From Apricaphanius iberus (lineage: Eukaryota; Chordata; Actinopteri; Cyprinodontiformes; Aphaniidae): DNA of 64,000 nt. The position numbers and the translations under genes are program-made. The notes beneath the pieces are model-generated. The model was not told where the DNA came from. It did no database searches and saw only the letters and a list, made by a program, of their open reading frames with translations. Shown piece by piece: positions 35,112 to 46,269 of the stretch; the first letter of the stretch is position 1; each line of letters opens with the position of its first letter. Location of the stretch: positions 1 to 64,000 of the forward strand of contig JAPXFQ010002711.1 in assembly GCA_028564705.1 (NCBI GenBank), in the 5' to 3' direction.

Positions 35112-35283
35112 AGGTGCCACTTTAAAGGGATATTCCACCCCTAAGTAAAAATGTGTCTGTTGCCATATTCCTCAGAGTTAAGTGATAAGAAAAAACATTT
35201 TGTAACCAGCCCAGTAATTACAATGATCTGGCAGCAGTCTGTTTGCTTTAGCTTAGCATAAACCAGCATAAGTAAATGGGAAC
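35112..35283 (+). repeat. Dispersed fish repeat, cut by LINE insertion
   Basis: TTTAAAGGGATATTCCACCC, TTCCTCAGAGTTAAGTGAT, then CTTAGCATAAACCAGCATAA. This is a widespread fish interspersed repeat by my recollection. It is interrupted at ATGGGAAC by the LINE that follows. Confidence 0.5.
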
Positions 35284-36921
35284 CATCCATCCATCTTCTT
35301 CCGCTTATCCGGGGTCGGGTCACGGGGGCAGTAGCCAAGACCATATCCTGAGGCCACCAAAACGGATCCCCTCAACACCTTGGCTGTTCATAAATGTTAT
35401 GAAGAGGATTGGTGACAAAAGGCAACCTTGGCGGAGTCTAACTCTCACTGGAAACGAGCCCGACTTACTGCCGGCAATGCAAACCAAAGTCTGACACTGG
35501 TCATACAGGGACCTAACAGCCCTTATTAATGGGCCTGGTACGCCATACTCCCGGAGTACCCCCCACAGGAATCCTGAGGGACACAGTCGAATGCCTTCTC
35601 CAAGTCCAAAAAACACATGCGAACTCCCATGCACCCTCCAGGACCCTGCTGAGGGTGTTGAGCTGGTCCAGTGTTCCACGGCCAGGACGAAAACCGCATT
35701 GTTCCTCGTGAATCCAAGGTTCGACTATCCGTCGCACCCTCCTCTCCAGAACCCCTGAATAAACCTTACCAGGGAGGCTTAGAAATGTGATCCCCTATAG
35801 TTGGAACACACTCTGTAGTACCCCTTTTTTTAGAGGGAGTCCACCACCCCAGTCTGCCAGTCCAAGGGAACTGCCCCCAATGTCCATGCAAGGTCCATGC
35901 AATATTGCAGGGCCGCGTTAACCCTACAACATCCAGAACCTTGAGGAACTCCGGGCCAATCCACCCCCGGGGCCTTACCGCCAAGGAGCTTTTTAACAAC
36001 CTCGGCGACCTCAGCAGCAGAGATTGGAGAGCCCTTCCCAAAGTCCCCAGGCTCTGCTTCCAAACAGGAAGGTGTGTCGGTGGAACTGAGGAGGTCTTCA
36101 TAGTATTCCATCCACCGACCCAAACGTCCCGCGTAGAGGTCAGCAGCAAACCACTCCCATCCTAGGCAGTGTTGGTGGTAGACCGCTTCCCCCCCATGAG
36201 ACGCTGGATAACGGACCAGAACCGCTTCAAAGCCATACGGAAATCGTCCTCCGTGGTCTCCATGGCCTGTCGGTACTTATCAGCTGCTTGCGGGGTCCCA
36301 CAGGCCATAAAGGCCCGATAGGGCTCCTTCTTCAGCTTGACAGGATCCCTCACCGCCAGTGTCCACCAGTGGGTTTGAGGGTTGCCACTGCAACAGGCAC
36401 CGACCACCTTACGGCCACAGCTATGGTCAGCCGCCTCAACAATGGAGGCATGGAACATGGACCACTCGGACTCTATGTCCCCCGCCTCACCCGGGATGTG
36501 TTAGAAGTTCCGCCGGAGGTGAGAGTTGAAACTCCTTCTGACAAGAGACTGCCAGACGTTCCCAGCAGACACTTACAACACATTTTTGCCTGCAAGATCT
36601 GTCCGTCTGCAGCCGAGGATCGGACCACCAAGGTTCCCGCCTTCGGCCATCGCCCATCTTGCACTGCATCTGACCATTATGGCCCCTCCCACAGGTGGTG
36701 AGTTCATGGGAAGGGGGGCCCATGTTGCCTCTTCGGGCTGAGCCCGGCTGGGCCCCATGGGTAAAGGCCTTACCACCAGGCGCTCGCCACCTCCAGGCCT
36801 GGCTTCAGAGTAGGGCTCCACTCAGGGCAAGGGAACACTGGAGCCCCCAACAACTTAGCTCCTAGGATCATTGGGCCACTCAAACCCCTCCACCGTGATA
36901 AGGTGGCAGCCCAGGGGTTAG
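35284..36921 (-). mobile_element. 5'-truncated LINE with 8-bp target duplication
   Basis: The copy lies between direct repeats ATGGGAAC (35276-35283 and 36922-36929). The minus-strand reading order is a 5' GC-rich part, then HSCGRKVVGACCSGNPQTHW, VKLKKEPYRAFMACGTPQAA, and RT motifs IHEEQCGFRPGRGTLDQL, DLEKAFDCVPQD (catalytic Asp block) and VRLRQGCLLSPILFITFMN. It ends with GGATAAGCGGAAGAAGATGG and an ATGG-type tail. Frameshifts break the ORF and the FADD block region is missing. The sharp duplication suggests a moderately recent insertion. Confidence 0.85.
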
Positions 36922-36929
36922 ATGGGAAC

Positions 36930-37915
36930 TACTAACATGCGATTTTTTTTAGAAGTGGAATGAGATTAAAACAGCTCAGAGGGGCAGGCAAACCATACTT
37001 TTCTATAGTAGTGTTAGATAGTCTGAGGGATTTGATATTTAAGTCAACAGATAAAATAAATTTGATATTGTCAGCACATAACAATGAAGTAAATATGAAT
37101 AAAACTACGAAAGAAATTAGATATAAAAATAATGCATACTTATTTGGATAAGTTTAATTAATGTTTTAACATGTGTAAATATACATTTTGGGACGTTTTA
37201 ACTTATCTAATTGTAGTGCGTCTGGCTTTCCATTATGGAACAACAAAAGGGCTCAAAGTTAAATAAAGCAATAAAACTTTGTAAAATATGTCTAGATTAA
37301 CAAACAACAAACAGGTATATAATGTGACAGTGAAATGTAAAAAATAATAATAATCTCAAGTCCCACCATCTGACTCTGATTGTCAGATGTACTCATTCAA
37401 CTGAAAAACATCCTTTTAGAACTAAATATAATTGGGTGAAACACCTATGAAATAAAAGTTAACTTTGTGAAAAGATGTTTAAAAATAAGCAACTAGTAGA
37501 AATTAATTAAAATGGCTAAAAACTGTACGTATTTGAAAAACAAAAATCTACAATTGAATGATCGAAAGTGAAAAAACACTCTAAACACGCTAATCTAAGC
37601 AGCTGAAGAATGGAGGCAGAGTCATAATGAGCCATCATGTGTCTCAAAGCAGCCAGATCATTTTATTTAGCTAAAGTGTTATTAATTATTAAATGTTGAT
37701 GTTAAAGGGCAAAGACAGATGTTGATGGGCACATTCCAAAAAAATATATATTTTGAAATTCTTTCGGAATTTTAGAATTAATGGTTTGTTAAAATACATT
37801 TCTATAAATTGATCCAAAGATGCATTTGGTTTTTATTTCTATTTCAATACAATTATTTATTTCTAAAGCGTTTTGACTTTTCAGATTTGAATCCTCAACC
37901 ACAGCAGTTAAGAGT
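36930..37915. other. No gene recognised
   Basis: A/T-rich sequence without support for coding, RNA or bounded repeats. Confidence 0.35.
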
Positions 37916-37917
37916 AA

Positions 37918-38345
37918 GTCTTGGGGAGCACTGTGGCGCAGCTCACCTCACAGCTAGAAGGTCCTGGGTTTGATTCCCACCGGGGACACTGTGGTTGCTG
38001 AGGGTGTGTTTGATCCTCCGCATTATTATTGGCCAAAGGACTTTTCATGTTCTCCCCGATTTCCCTTAAGTAGTTAACGTGATCTACTCCCACAAAGGCA
38101 TGCACCAGTCCTGGGCTGTATACTGCCTCCTCCTGGCTGGCCGGGGTACCTAAGGGTTGGGGAGGATCTGGCTGGAATAACGTCCAGCCAGGGAAACCCT
38201 GTCTCATCAGGTGAAAGAAGGGCCTGCTCACACCTCAAGCATGATGGAGGCTTGAGCTTCAGTGCTGGGCCCTCCCTGGGTTGGCAGAGGGAGAGCAAAG
38301 CCCAGGACTGGACTTAGGTAGGAAGACTGGGTAAAAAAATGATGG
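37918..38345 (+). repeat. SINE-like repeat with tRNA-type head
   Basis: Head GTGGCGCAGCTCACCTC (box A-like) and GGTTTGATTCCCACCGG (box B-like) spaced as in tRNA-derived SINEs. A long body follows with CCAGTCCTGGGCTGTATACT and CTTGAGCTTCAGTGCTGGGC. Confidence 0.55.
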
Positions 38346-38372
38346 GAAAAAACTCTGGGATAAAAAAAAGAG

Positions 38373-38609
38373 TGTTAGGATTCTGTGGCTGTTTCTGGTT
38401 CTGTGTTTCTCTCCCTCACTTTCCCCACAGGGGCGTGGCAGGCTGGGAGCGGCAGGTGCAGCTCATCGGAGCTCATCACCACCAGGTTTATTAGGGGAAC
38501 GATGGCTGCAAGCTGAGGCCAGTCGGTTCGCAGGATAATCAACGTATCTGGCTGACTACTCTCCAGTAACTAGTAAGAATTCTTGCTTTTTTGTTGTTTG
38601 AGTCCCTAC
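38373..38609 (+). mobile_element. LTR-like sequence, left part, split by TIR element
   Basis: Begins TGTTAGGATTCTG and runs to CCCTAC at 38609. The text appears to continue at 43823 with TACCTGCGTCTGTCTCC. Layout (C/T-rich start, TG start) suggests an LTR, but the far end and family are not established. Confidence 0.4.
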
Positions 38610-38984
38610 ACTCTTGAAAATGTTGGGTTAAAAACAACAATTTGGGTAGTTTCCCAACCAAGTGCTGGTTAAATATTGGACAGAACACACGCTGGGTTAA
38701 TTTAACCCAACAATTTGGGTTGGTGCCATTAACACAACAATTGGGTTGTTTATATAACCCAGTTTAGAGTTCACATTAACTACAATGCTGGGTTGTTTAA
38801 ACCCAGAAAGTTGGGTTACTGATTTTTAATTATTACTTAATATTACAATTCTCATTATTTTTGTTATTTATTATTATAATTATTATAATTATTATGATTG
38901 TTCTCTGGATTAAACATATTCTCACACCAATAATTTAACATACTTCTTAAAATTCAAAATTCACAGAATACATATACACAATGG

Positions 38985-39660
38985 TGGCTGGTCTTTTATA
39001 GGCGCTGGGGCGCCGCCCCTCCTAACAATTTTAGAAAGAAAAAAATAGAAAAAAAAGTTTACGTTTGACCAAAACATGACTTTCTTCGGTACAGGTGTAG
39101 TGTTTTACACACTAGAAGGAGGGGAGGGGGAAAGGCTGTGGTTTCTTTTTGTCTGCCAGCTTCATCGTGTGCTGCAACAACATGCTAAATGTGTAGTTTT
39201 ATACTTGGGGCGGCGAGGAACAGCGCCCTTGCTATCTAACCAATGGCGCTCTAATAGGGTATAAAAACATCACTACATATCATTAATTCAACCAATCAGA
39301 GCAATGTTAAATCTTGGATGGGCGCTTGGCATCAGCGCCCATCGGAGATTTAACATGGACTTTTTGGTGTGGTCAAGTGTCCGAGACCCGGCGGGTGGAG
39401 CCAGTCTTTCTTGACAAGTTGACAATGGCGGCGGCATACGAGACAGAGACCGTGCAATCTCTTCTTCAAAATCAATTTGAAAGAAGACCACTGGATGAAA
39501 AGCTTAAAATAAAAGAAACGGGACCGGACCAGCCACAAATTAACATCAGACAGCAGGTGAAAGACAAGGAAGCGTCTTATAACGCGAGTAGAAAGCGCCG
39601 TATTTATAGGCATATTGAATTATGCATCTTGGGTCGCTGTATAGCTTGAGTACATTTCAT
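38985..39660 (+). mobile_element. hAT element fragment (ZMYM/TTF-type)
   Basis: Left end GGTGGCTGGTC followed by GGCGCTGGGGCGCCGCCCCT resembles ends of fish hAT elements encoding TTF/ZMYM1-like transposases, and the start of such a transposase follows. The right end was not found. Confidence 0.5.
39425..39649 (+). pseudogene. hAT transposase N-terminus (ZMYM1/TTF-type), truncated
   Basis: ATG at 39425 opens MAAAYETETVQSLLQNQFER, then RPLDEKLKIKETGPDQPQIN and IRQQVKDKEASYN, the conserved N-terminal segment of TTF-finger hAT proteins. It loses homology after ASYN and stops at 39649. TTF finger, dimerisation domain and catalytic residues are absent. Confidence 0.65.
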
Positions 39661-40129
39661 AGTAAGTTATCGCTGCGTTACAAATGCGCATTATTCAGTA
39701 AACGAGATGTTTTCTGACTTAAATTAATGCTAACTGATTAGCGGAAGTAGCTTTGTAGTCTAGACAACGCTACTTCACAATAAAGGCATGTACTCCTGTT
39801 TATACTGATGACTTGGATAGTTGGTCTGCTGAGTGTTTACGTTTTGGAAAACAGTAAATCGTGACATTTTATTAGTAAGTCTATATTACATTTGATTTAT
39901 TTAATACTTAACACAGCTGCTGATATTCAAATATTAAGTTTATTCATATATTTTGGTTATTACTACCTTGCATTAGTTCTTATTTTTCATATGAGTCACA
40001 CATATCATCTCCCTCCTCACATTTATATCACCCAAACCTGTGTCAGCAGCTGTGTGGAAATAATAAAGAGCAAAATAAATATAACAGCTTTTTCTCCACC
40101 ATATCTTCTCATACTCTGAATGGCTTTAA

Positions 40130-40325
40130 GTGGAGCTCTGGCAGGGTCTCCCAGTATGAACAGAGTGATCCCAGTCTGAACCAGAACCTCTATAGACAGC
40201 TCAGTGTTTCCTCCTCTACAGTAGCAGTCTGTTCTAGAGAAACTGTTGAAGCCTCTGACTGAAATCCTTCTGTTGGTGTAGGATAGTCCTATTAAGAGGA
40301 TGATCAGGGTTGTTCAACATTAATA
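40130..40325 (-). repeat. LINE fragment, minus strand
   Basis: Reverse complement contains CCTGATCATCCTCTTAATAG and downstream LINE-tail text seen also at 8510-8600 and 33350-33410. Short and decayed. Confidence 0.45.
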
Positions 40326-40496
40326 AGAAACAGCTTTACATACAGAAAATGTTAGCTGGTTAGTTTGTGTTAGCAACTGGCTAAAATATCAATATGTCAA
40401 TGTATGAACATGTAGTCAATGTGTGAATATGATTGTGGGGTTAAAAAATAAATTCTACTAATCTCTATTTATAAAATAAGAGCTATGGTAATTGGA

Positions 40497-40990
40497 TTTC
40501 AGAATCAGAATCAGAATCAGCTTTAATGGCCAAGTATGACACATACAAGGAATTTCTCTCCAGTACAGAACTTAAATAAGTGAAATTAAAACGGAAATAA
40601 AAATAAATAAAAATAAAAATAAAGGATAATATATACACCAAACCAGGGTTATTGTACAGTAAGTATATACAGCAGTGCAGAGTTTTAGTTTATTGTTCAT
40701 GTGAATGGACTCAGACTCTGTGACTATTCAGAGTTCATCAGAGCGACAGCCTGGGGGAAGAAACTGTTCTTGTGTCGGGTGGTTTTGGCGTACAGCGCTC
40801 TGTAACGCCGGCCTGAGGGGAGGAGCCTAAACAGATTGTGGCCAGGGTGTGAGGGGTCAGTGGTGATTTTTCTGGCCCGCTTCCTGACCCTGGCCCGGAA
40901 TAGGTCCTCAATGGAGGGAAGATCAGTACATATGATCCTCTCTGAGGACCTGACTGTTCTCTGCAGTCTGTCCCTGTCTTGCCTGGTGGC
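40497..40990 (-). mobile_element. LINE 3' end with (TTCTGA)n tail, minus strand
   Basis: Begins with a CAGAATCAGAATCAG tail (reverse of TTCTGATTCTGA), then CTTTAATGGCCAAGTATG. The body encodes, in reverse, a decayed LINE C-terminus (region 40720-40985). 5'-truncated. Confidence 0.6.
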
Positions 40991-41415
40991 TCTCCTTTTA
41001 CTCTAAAAAGTGAAGTTTTTTTTAGTCATATTTAGGTATGCTAATTAGTCTGAATTAATTCACAGCAATCCCTTAATTAATTAAGTTTAAAAAAATATAT
41101 CGTTTGACAACCCTGATATCTAGCCATCATCAAAGCCCCCCCTGGAGAAAATTCCACCATTCTGCATATACAGAATACACAAAAATATATAAAAATACAA
41201 AATTAATATAAATATAAAAATAAAAAAATCTTACCATTTAGCTTATAACATTTTTAGAATCTGGAACTACTTCTTACATTCATAAAATTCTTTAACATTA
41301 GCTTACAATTAACATTTTTAGAATCTGGAACAACTTCTGAATGTTGAACTGCCATGTCACAACTGATGACTGAAAAACAAAAACAATGGATGGTGATGGT
41401 GGGATCCAGGCCAGT

Positions 41416-41743
41416 CTATGGGCAAGAAAGCAACTGAGTTTGAAGGAAGTTCACTGCTAGGGAAACAGTTTCCTGAAGTACTAACACCACTTGCTGGATA
41501 ATTGCCAAGTAGGCTTACACTCTTTCGGGTAGTGGAGGTCAAACACATAAAAGCTCTTAAAACATGTGTCCACAGCTGCGAAAGCCGTCTCACTTTCTGT
41601 TGCCTTGCCTGATATGATAGTAAAGGCTTGGGAGCATTGCATTCCATCAGCAATGAATTTCAGTCTCTCTCCTATTCTGGGGATTAAGGTGGTGATGGAG
41701 GGAAGATCCAGGTACCCAAAGCTTTATTCATCAATAGCCTCAT
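41416..41743 (-). pseudogene. Conserved terminal exon of the TIR element's gene
   Basis: Minus strand: acceptor TTCTGTCTTTCAG (AG at 41744-41745) opens EAIDE, one in-frame TAA, then GYLDLPSITTLIPRIGERLK, FIADGMQCSQAFTIISGKAT, ESETAFAAVDTCFKSFYVFD and LHYPKECKPTWQ. A one-base shift near 41498 is needed to continue IQQVVLVLQETVSLAVNFLQ to the final TAG at 41416-41418. Aside from one stop and one frameshift the reading is clean over about 105 codons. I do not know its function; similar C-termini occur in uncharacterised multicopy fish proteins that I associate with such elements. Confidence 0.5.
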
Positions 41744-42154
41744 CTGAAAGACAGAACACAAAATATCACTAAAATGACCATTCAGACAACAATCTCTTTA
41801 GAGCTTGTGTGTTCCTCATTGTTCACGACTTGCAGTCGATGTCATAATGTAAACCAAACCTGCTATGATGAGGACCAACCCATGGTGAAACACCTGTGTA
41901 CCCTTGGTTTAAAACGAGTTTTATTAAACTATGCATGTGGATTTGAGCATCGTGCTGGACCTTTTAAAGCTTTAAACTGAAAAAAGGCATTATTTCTTTA
42001 ACTTGTAGATAAGACGACTAAGCTATAAACTCACTAATGACCAGGTTTGTTTCAACTCCATTTGCAACAAATGCAATATTTATTTTTGTGCGGCTCTGAA
42101 GACAAATCGATGGCAAGATTTGTGGTAATTGTCCAAAAACCATACATTGATGGC

Positions 42155-43252
42155 TAGGGCTGCAACATTGAATGAATAACATTCAATGATAAAAAGCGTT
42201 GGCAACGAATTTCATCATTGATTCGTTGTCTAGCGTGATTACGAGGTCTAATTTGGTCACCAGTCGCGCAACTTCCCCCCCCGCGTAAGATTTAAAAGTC
42301 AACGCGAGCAACTTGTCATGACGGTTGTAGGCTGCAGTTGAGCATTGCATGGGCAGGTAGACCTATGCCAATAATAACTTCCAATGTTTGGATTACTTTA
42401 TCTTAAATAATGCAAAGAACTTTGTTACCTGCAACATTTGCAAGTCCGACCTTACATGACACGGGAGCACAACGCAGTTGCAAGAGCATTTGGTGAAGAT
42501 GATCCCTGACGTTATAAAAGCTTAACAGGAAGACAGGACGACAGCCGTGAACTCTAGGGTTGTTTTTTTCTCTCTCTCCCCCACTTCACTTATGGCAGTC
42601 AAATTTTCTCACTCACATACATAAGCTTCCGGTCTTCACAATAAAAGCATTACGCGCCACATCCTGATCAAAATAAAAGGTCTCATAAAAGCGGTTTACA
42701 CTAAGATATGATTACGTTATCATGCAGTTGGTTATGCATGAATGTGTTTAGATCAATTTGCTACTTGTTTTTATGTTGATTTATCCAAAATTTGTCCTTA
42801 AAGAACTTTGATAAAGCAAAGCCATTTAAAACTATTTTTTATCTTTATTATTTGAAATTTCAAACAACTGTAGGATATCTGAAATTGAGCATGTTGTGAT
42901 GTTTTGATTTAGATTTTAATCTTAATGTTTTGCGTTTCTCTGGTTACTTTTGAGCAACAAAAATACCTCTTTTTATGGTGGTAACATGACAGATTTGTCC
43001 TTACAGAACTTTGATGAAGCATAGCCATTTAAAAATGTTTTCATTTATTGTTTTTTTAATATTTCAACAGCTTTAAGACATTTGAGGTGATAGCATGTTC
43101 TTTTGCGAGCTATTAAACTTTTTTCTAATAATGTTCAGTTGTTAAATAAAGTGAAGAAAGGAGAGAATAAAACATTTCCATAGCACTTATTCTTAGAGTC
43201 AAGACCCCATCCGATTAATCGATTATCCAAATAACTGTTTGTTGCAGCCCTA
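42155..43252. mobile_element. hAT element (ZBED-type), internally deleted
   Basis: 1098 bp with ends TAGGGCTGCAAC and GTTGCAGCCCTA and near-identical 8-bp flanks TTGATGGC / CTGATGGG (six of eight match). Around 42385-42510 the plus strand still encodes a BED finger: VWDYF-like, TCNICKSDL, then HGSTTQLQEHL, with stops. The catalytic region is gone; the rest is A/T-rich filler. Confidence 0.8.
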
Positions 43253-43511
43253 CTGATGGGGAAGCATAATTAAAACACCTTGCAGGGGTTAGGATGGAAT
43301 CGACAGGGAGTAACGGTCGTGGTAGCTCATTAGCTAACTGGCTAGGCGCTCTACCAATCATTCAATAAACGCGACACTGCTTCACGAATTTAAATCTGAA
43401 CAAATACTTGGAGCTTTATATTTATCTAATTTCTTGTCTTTTTTTGATCCCTCACAAAACTATTTTGAACTCGTGGCGTTTCAAAAGAGCCATTAAAATA
43501 AATGGACTTAC

Positions 43512-43610
43512 TTCTCATGTCAAGTCTCCTCCGGTCTCAGTCTTGAAGGTCTGACTGGCAGAGGGTGTCAGGGTGAGGTTTTGCATCAGATTCAGGTGTG
43601 ACGTCACAAC
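43512..43610 (-). other. Candidate first (untranslated) exon and promoter of TIR-element gene
   Basis: Minus strand: a TGACGTCA cAMP-response-type palindrome at about 43601-43608 is followed by a GC-balanced stretch ending GACTTGACATGAGAA, then a strong donor GTAAGTCC at 43511. With the terminal exon at 41416 this outlines a minus-strand gene whose middle is now occupied by hAT sequence. Confidence 0.35.
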
Positions 43611-43822
43611 ACCAAACCCAACATGTTGGTTAGTCAAAAATAACCCAACACAACTTAATTGAAGTTTTTAACCCAAAAGCTAATAACTAAGCACCCAACA
43701 GAAATAACTCCCCAAATTGGGTTGTCAGAATAGCCAATTATACTAAAATAACACAATTATGTGACCCAACAGGCCCAACCCAGCATATGGGTTAAAAAAA
43801 TAACCTAGCATTTTTTAGGGAG

Positions 43823-44560
43823 TACCTGCGTCTGTCTCCTGTTGACAAACGTCCTCTGCTCATCGACTTCTTGATTTATCTGATCTGGATCTCCTCAGTC
43901 TCCAGCATTCATTCTTGTCTGCCACTGCAACGTTCCCCAGTTTCCTCAGCTTTTTCGCTTTTGGGATCCTGTAGCTCCTTTACCCGCCCATCCGACAAAC
44001 CATCATCATCTTCAAGTAAGACAAACTCTCTACTATATAACTCTGGTTCATTCTCATCCATCCTCACCTGCCCCCCGATTCCTCTGGCTCCACCGTCAGA
44101 TCCAGTATCCGCAAACGGATCCATCAAACGTCAGTATCCACTAACAGAAACATTCAGTATACAGAATTCTACTTACCTCCTCCTCTGGCTCCGGGACCGT
44201 TCCTTACCTGTAAGCACATTTACAGTTCAACTGTATCCTTCTCCAGATCCCATGCTAACCATACTTACCTTTCTCCAGTCCTGGGGTCCTGGCTTCCAGC
44301 TCCCGCTTCCCCGTTCTCCCGAGACTACCTGAAAACTGTGCAAAAATAAGCAAACTGTTCAAAAATCTTGTTTTAAAATCTACCAACTGTGTTTGTTGTG
44401 TACTGTTATGGAGTCTGACTAATTTTCCGGTAAAGGTGCACTTTCGCACCCTCTCCAAGCATCTGCACTGTACTTAGTGCCTCGTTTGTGAGGACAGTGC
44501 TTTTGCTCCCTCTCCCAGTTTCTATCACTCCTTTTATTTATTCATTTATTTTTTTAATTT
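43823..44560 (+). mobile_element. LTR-like sequence, right part, and following spacer
   Basis: Continues the text broken at 38609. C/T-rich to about 44330, with several GTAAGNACA and CCAACTGTG blocks but no coding domain. An open frame at 43871-44332 has low-complexity Ser/Pro content and is not convincing. The stretch 44440-44560 leads into the DIRS element. Confidence 0.35.
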
Positions 44561-44586
44561 TTTGTCATTTTCTCTAGTTGTCAGTA

Positions 44587-46166
44587 TGGATGGCAACCAC
44601 TCCTGCTCATCCTGTACGGCTCCTCTGCAGGTTGCGGATGGCCATGATTTATGTCCCTTATGCCTTGGCCTCGGGCATCTGAAGGAGGGTCGTTCTGATG
44701 ATCCCTGCATGAACTGCAGTATCATGCCTCAGGCAGTGAGGATAGCAATGCTGACTGAGGTGAGGCGACTGTTGGACCCCACGTCATCACCCAACTGGCT
44801 GACCCCAGCCTAGCAACTCTCTCCAGCTCTGACTGGCCAATCTAGATGTCGGGCTGCTGAGACCCCAGGCTCCACCCCCGGGAAGATGCGTAGGGGGTCC
44901 GGGCTTGCCTCCAGGGTGGACCAATTGACTAAGGAGCTCGATGTTATGAAGTCCCTCTTCCTGGCCTTCCAGTTGGGGACAGGAGCAGATCAGCCAGATG
45001 CTCTTGCTCCTCCGGCAGTCTCCTTGTGGTCGGAACACGATGTGCTTGCTATAGCAGCATTAGCCTCCCAGTTTGGGGATTTGGTCCCACAGGAGGAGGC
45101 CACCCATCTAAGCACTTCGGACAATAGCTCTACTGGTGGTGTTGAGGACTGTTCCATGGGAGCAACCCTTCGTATGGCTCTAGCTCACCTGCAGTTGGAC
45201 GTGCCGCAGGCTCAACCAGCCCCGGCCAGTGCTTTCTTCAGGCGTATACCAGCCACTTTACTGTGCCTCCATCTGCAAAGTCTGAGGGATTCTAGGGCCC
45301 TCTCTCATCCAACGTCTGACGGCCGGACCCTGGCAGCCATGCAGGATGCTCATAAGTTTGTACTAGACCGCATGACAGCGGTGGAACCGACTATAGCTGC
45401 TCTAATTGTCTCACCCGATGAGGTTGTGAGACCGGATGTAAGGTGTCCTCCTCCCCAGTGCCGGGTTACAGATGAGCTTCCGTTCAAGGCCTATGATGCA
45501 GCGGTATGCATGGGACGCATGTGTAACTCCATCTCCCATGCTCTGTCAGCATCCCTGCAGGAGGCTGAACTGGATGCTTCTGTCTATATTTTCAGTGATG
45601 CTTACCTACAGGCATTTGCACTGATGTCTAGAGAGTTGCGGTGGTTGATGTCTATTTTGTTCAGGCTCGCCGCTGGGTCTGGTTTGCACAATCCCCTCCC
45701 ACTGAGGCCTGCAGGAGAACCCTCCGCAGTGTTCCGGTGGAACTGGTTGAGCTTTTTGGTTCTGTGGCTCTGGAAGCGCTTGAGCGCATGTTCCAAGCCA
45801 GAAGGACTTAACAGCAGCTGTCCAGGCTTCAGAGGAGTGTGCCTCATCCTAATGGGCTTAGGGGTCCTTCAGCTGCCCCACAGTGCAGCTCTCATCCACA
45901 GGCTTACCCAAGGGGCTACCTTAGGTCTCACAACAAATGCCCACAGCCTGCACAGTGGCAGGCGCAGACCTTTCGGGCACCCGAAGTACTGCCCTCTGGA
46001 CAGCCTCGCCACTCATACGCTACCTGTCATAACCCCAGAGCCTTTAGAGGCCCCGGGGCGGGCTGTCGGTTGTTTTTCCCAGCAGCAGCTCAGCTATTGG
46101 GCTGCTTCTGCATGGGACCCATGGGCGCTTTCCACCTTGACCCACAGGTACAAACCTCAGTTCTGA
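44587..46166 (+). pseudogene. DIRS gag-like ORF
   Basis: Begins MDGNHSCSSCTAPLQVADGH with a zinc-finger-like start (CSSC ... CPLCLGLGH), as DIRS gag proteins do. A stop at about 44812 splits it. The main frame (44886-46166) continues with a leucine-rich middle containing AVCMGRMCNSISHALSASLQ. A frameshift around 45640 turns the expected Trp-Leu-Ala-Gln-Ser-Pro block into another phase. The end of the open frame runs into a shadow phase. Confidence 0.65.
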
Positions 46167-46269
46167 CGCCGGCCCCCAACCTGTGGCTGGGTCAAGATGA
46201 CCATTATACGCGACCCAGCAAAAGCCAAAGCCCTCGCCCAGCAGTTGTCTTCCTCACAAGGGTGCCATT

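Larger units (their letters stand above)
38610..43822. mobile_element. Large TIR element (5.2 kb), AACCCAGC-type subterminal repeats
   Basis: Left end ACTCTTGAAAATGTTGGGTT and right end, reversed, CTCCCTAAAAAATGCTAGGT are inverted matches. TAC lies on both sides (38607-38609 and 43823-43825), consistent with a 3-bp target duplication. About 220 bp inside each end is packed with GGGTT/AACCC motifs in both orientations. Abundant elements with these ends are familiar in fish genomes; I cannot name the superfamily with confidence. A minus-strand gene runs from near 43.6 kb to 41416, and hAT and LINE copies are nested inside. Confidence 0.6.

Noticed and set aside
44787..45038. Minus-strand frame over the DIRS gag
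   Set aside because: Shadow of the plus-strand gag ORF, without independent features.
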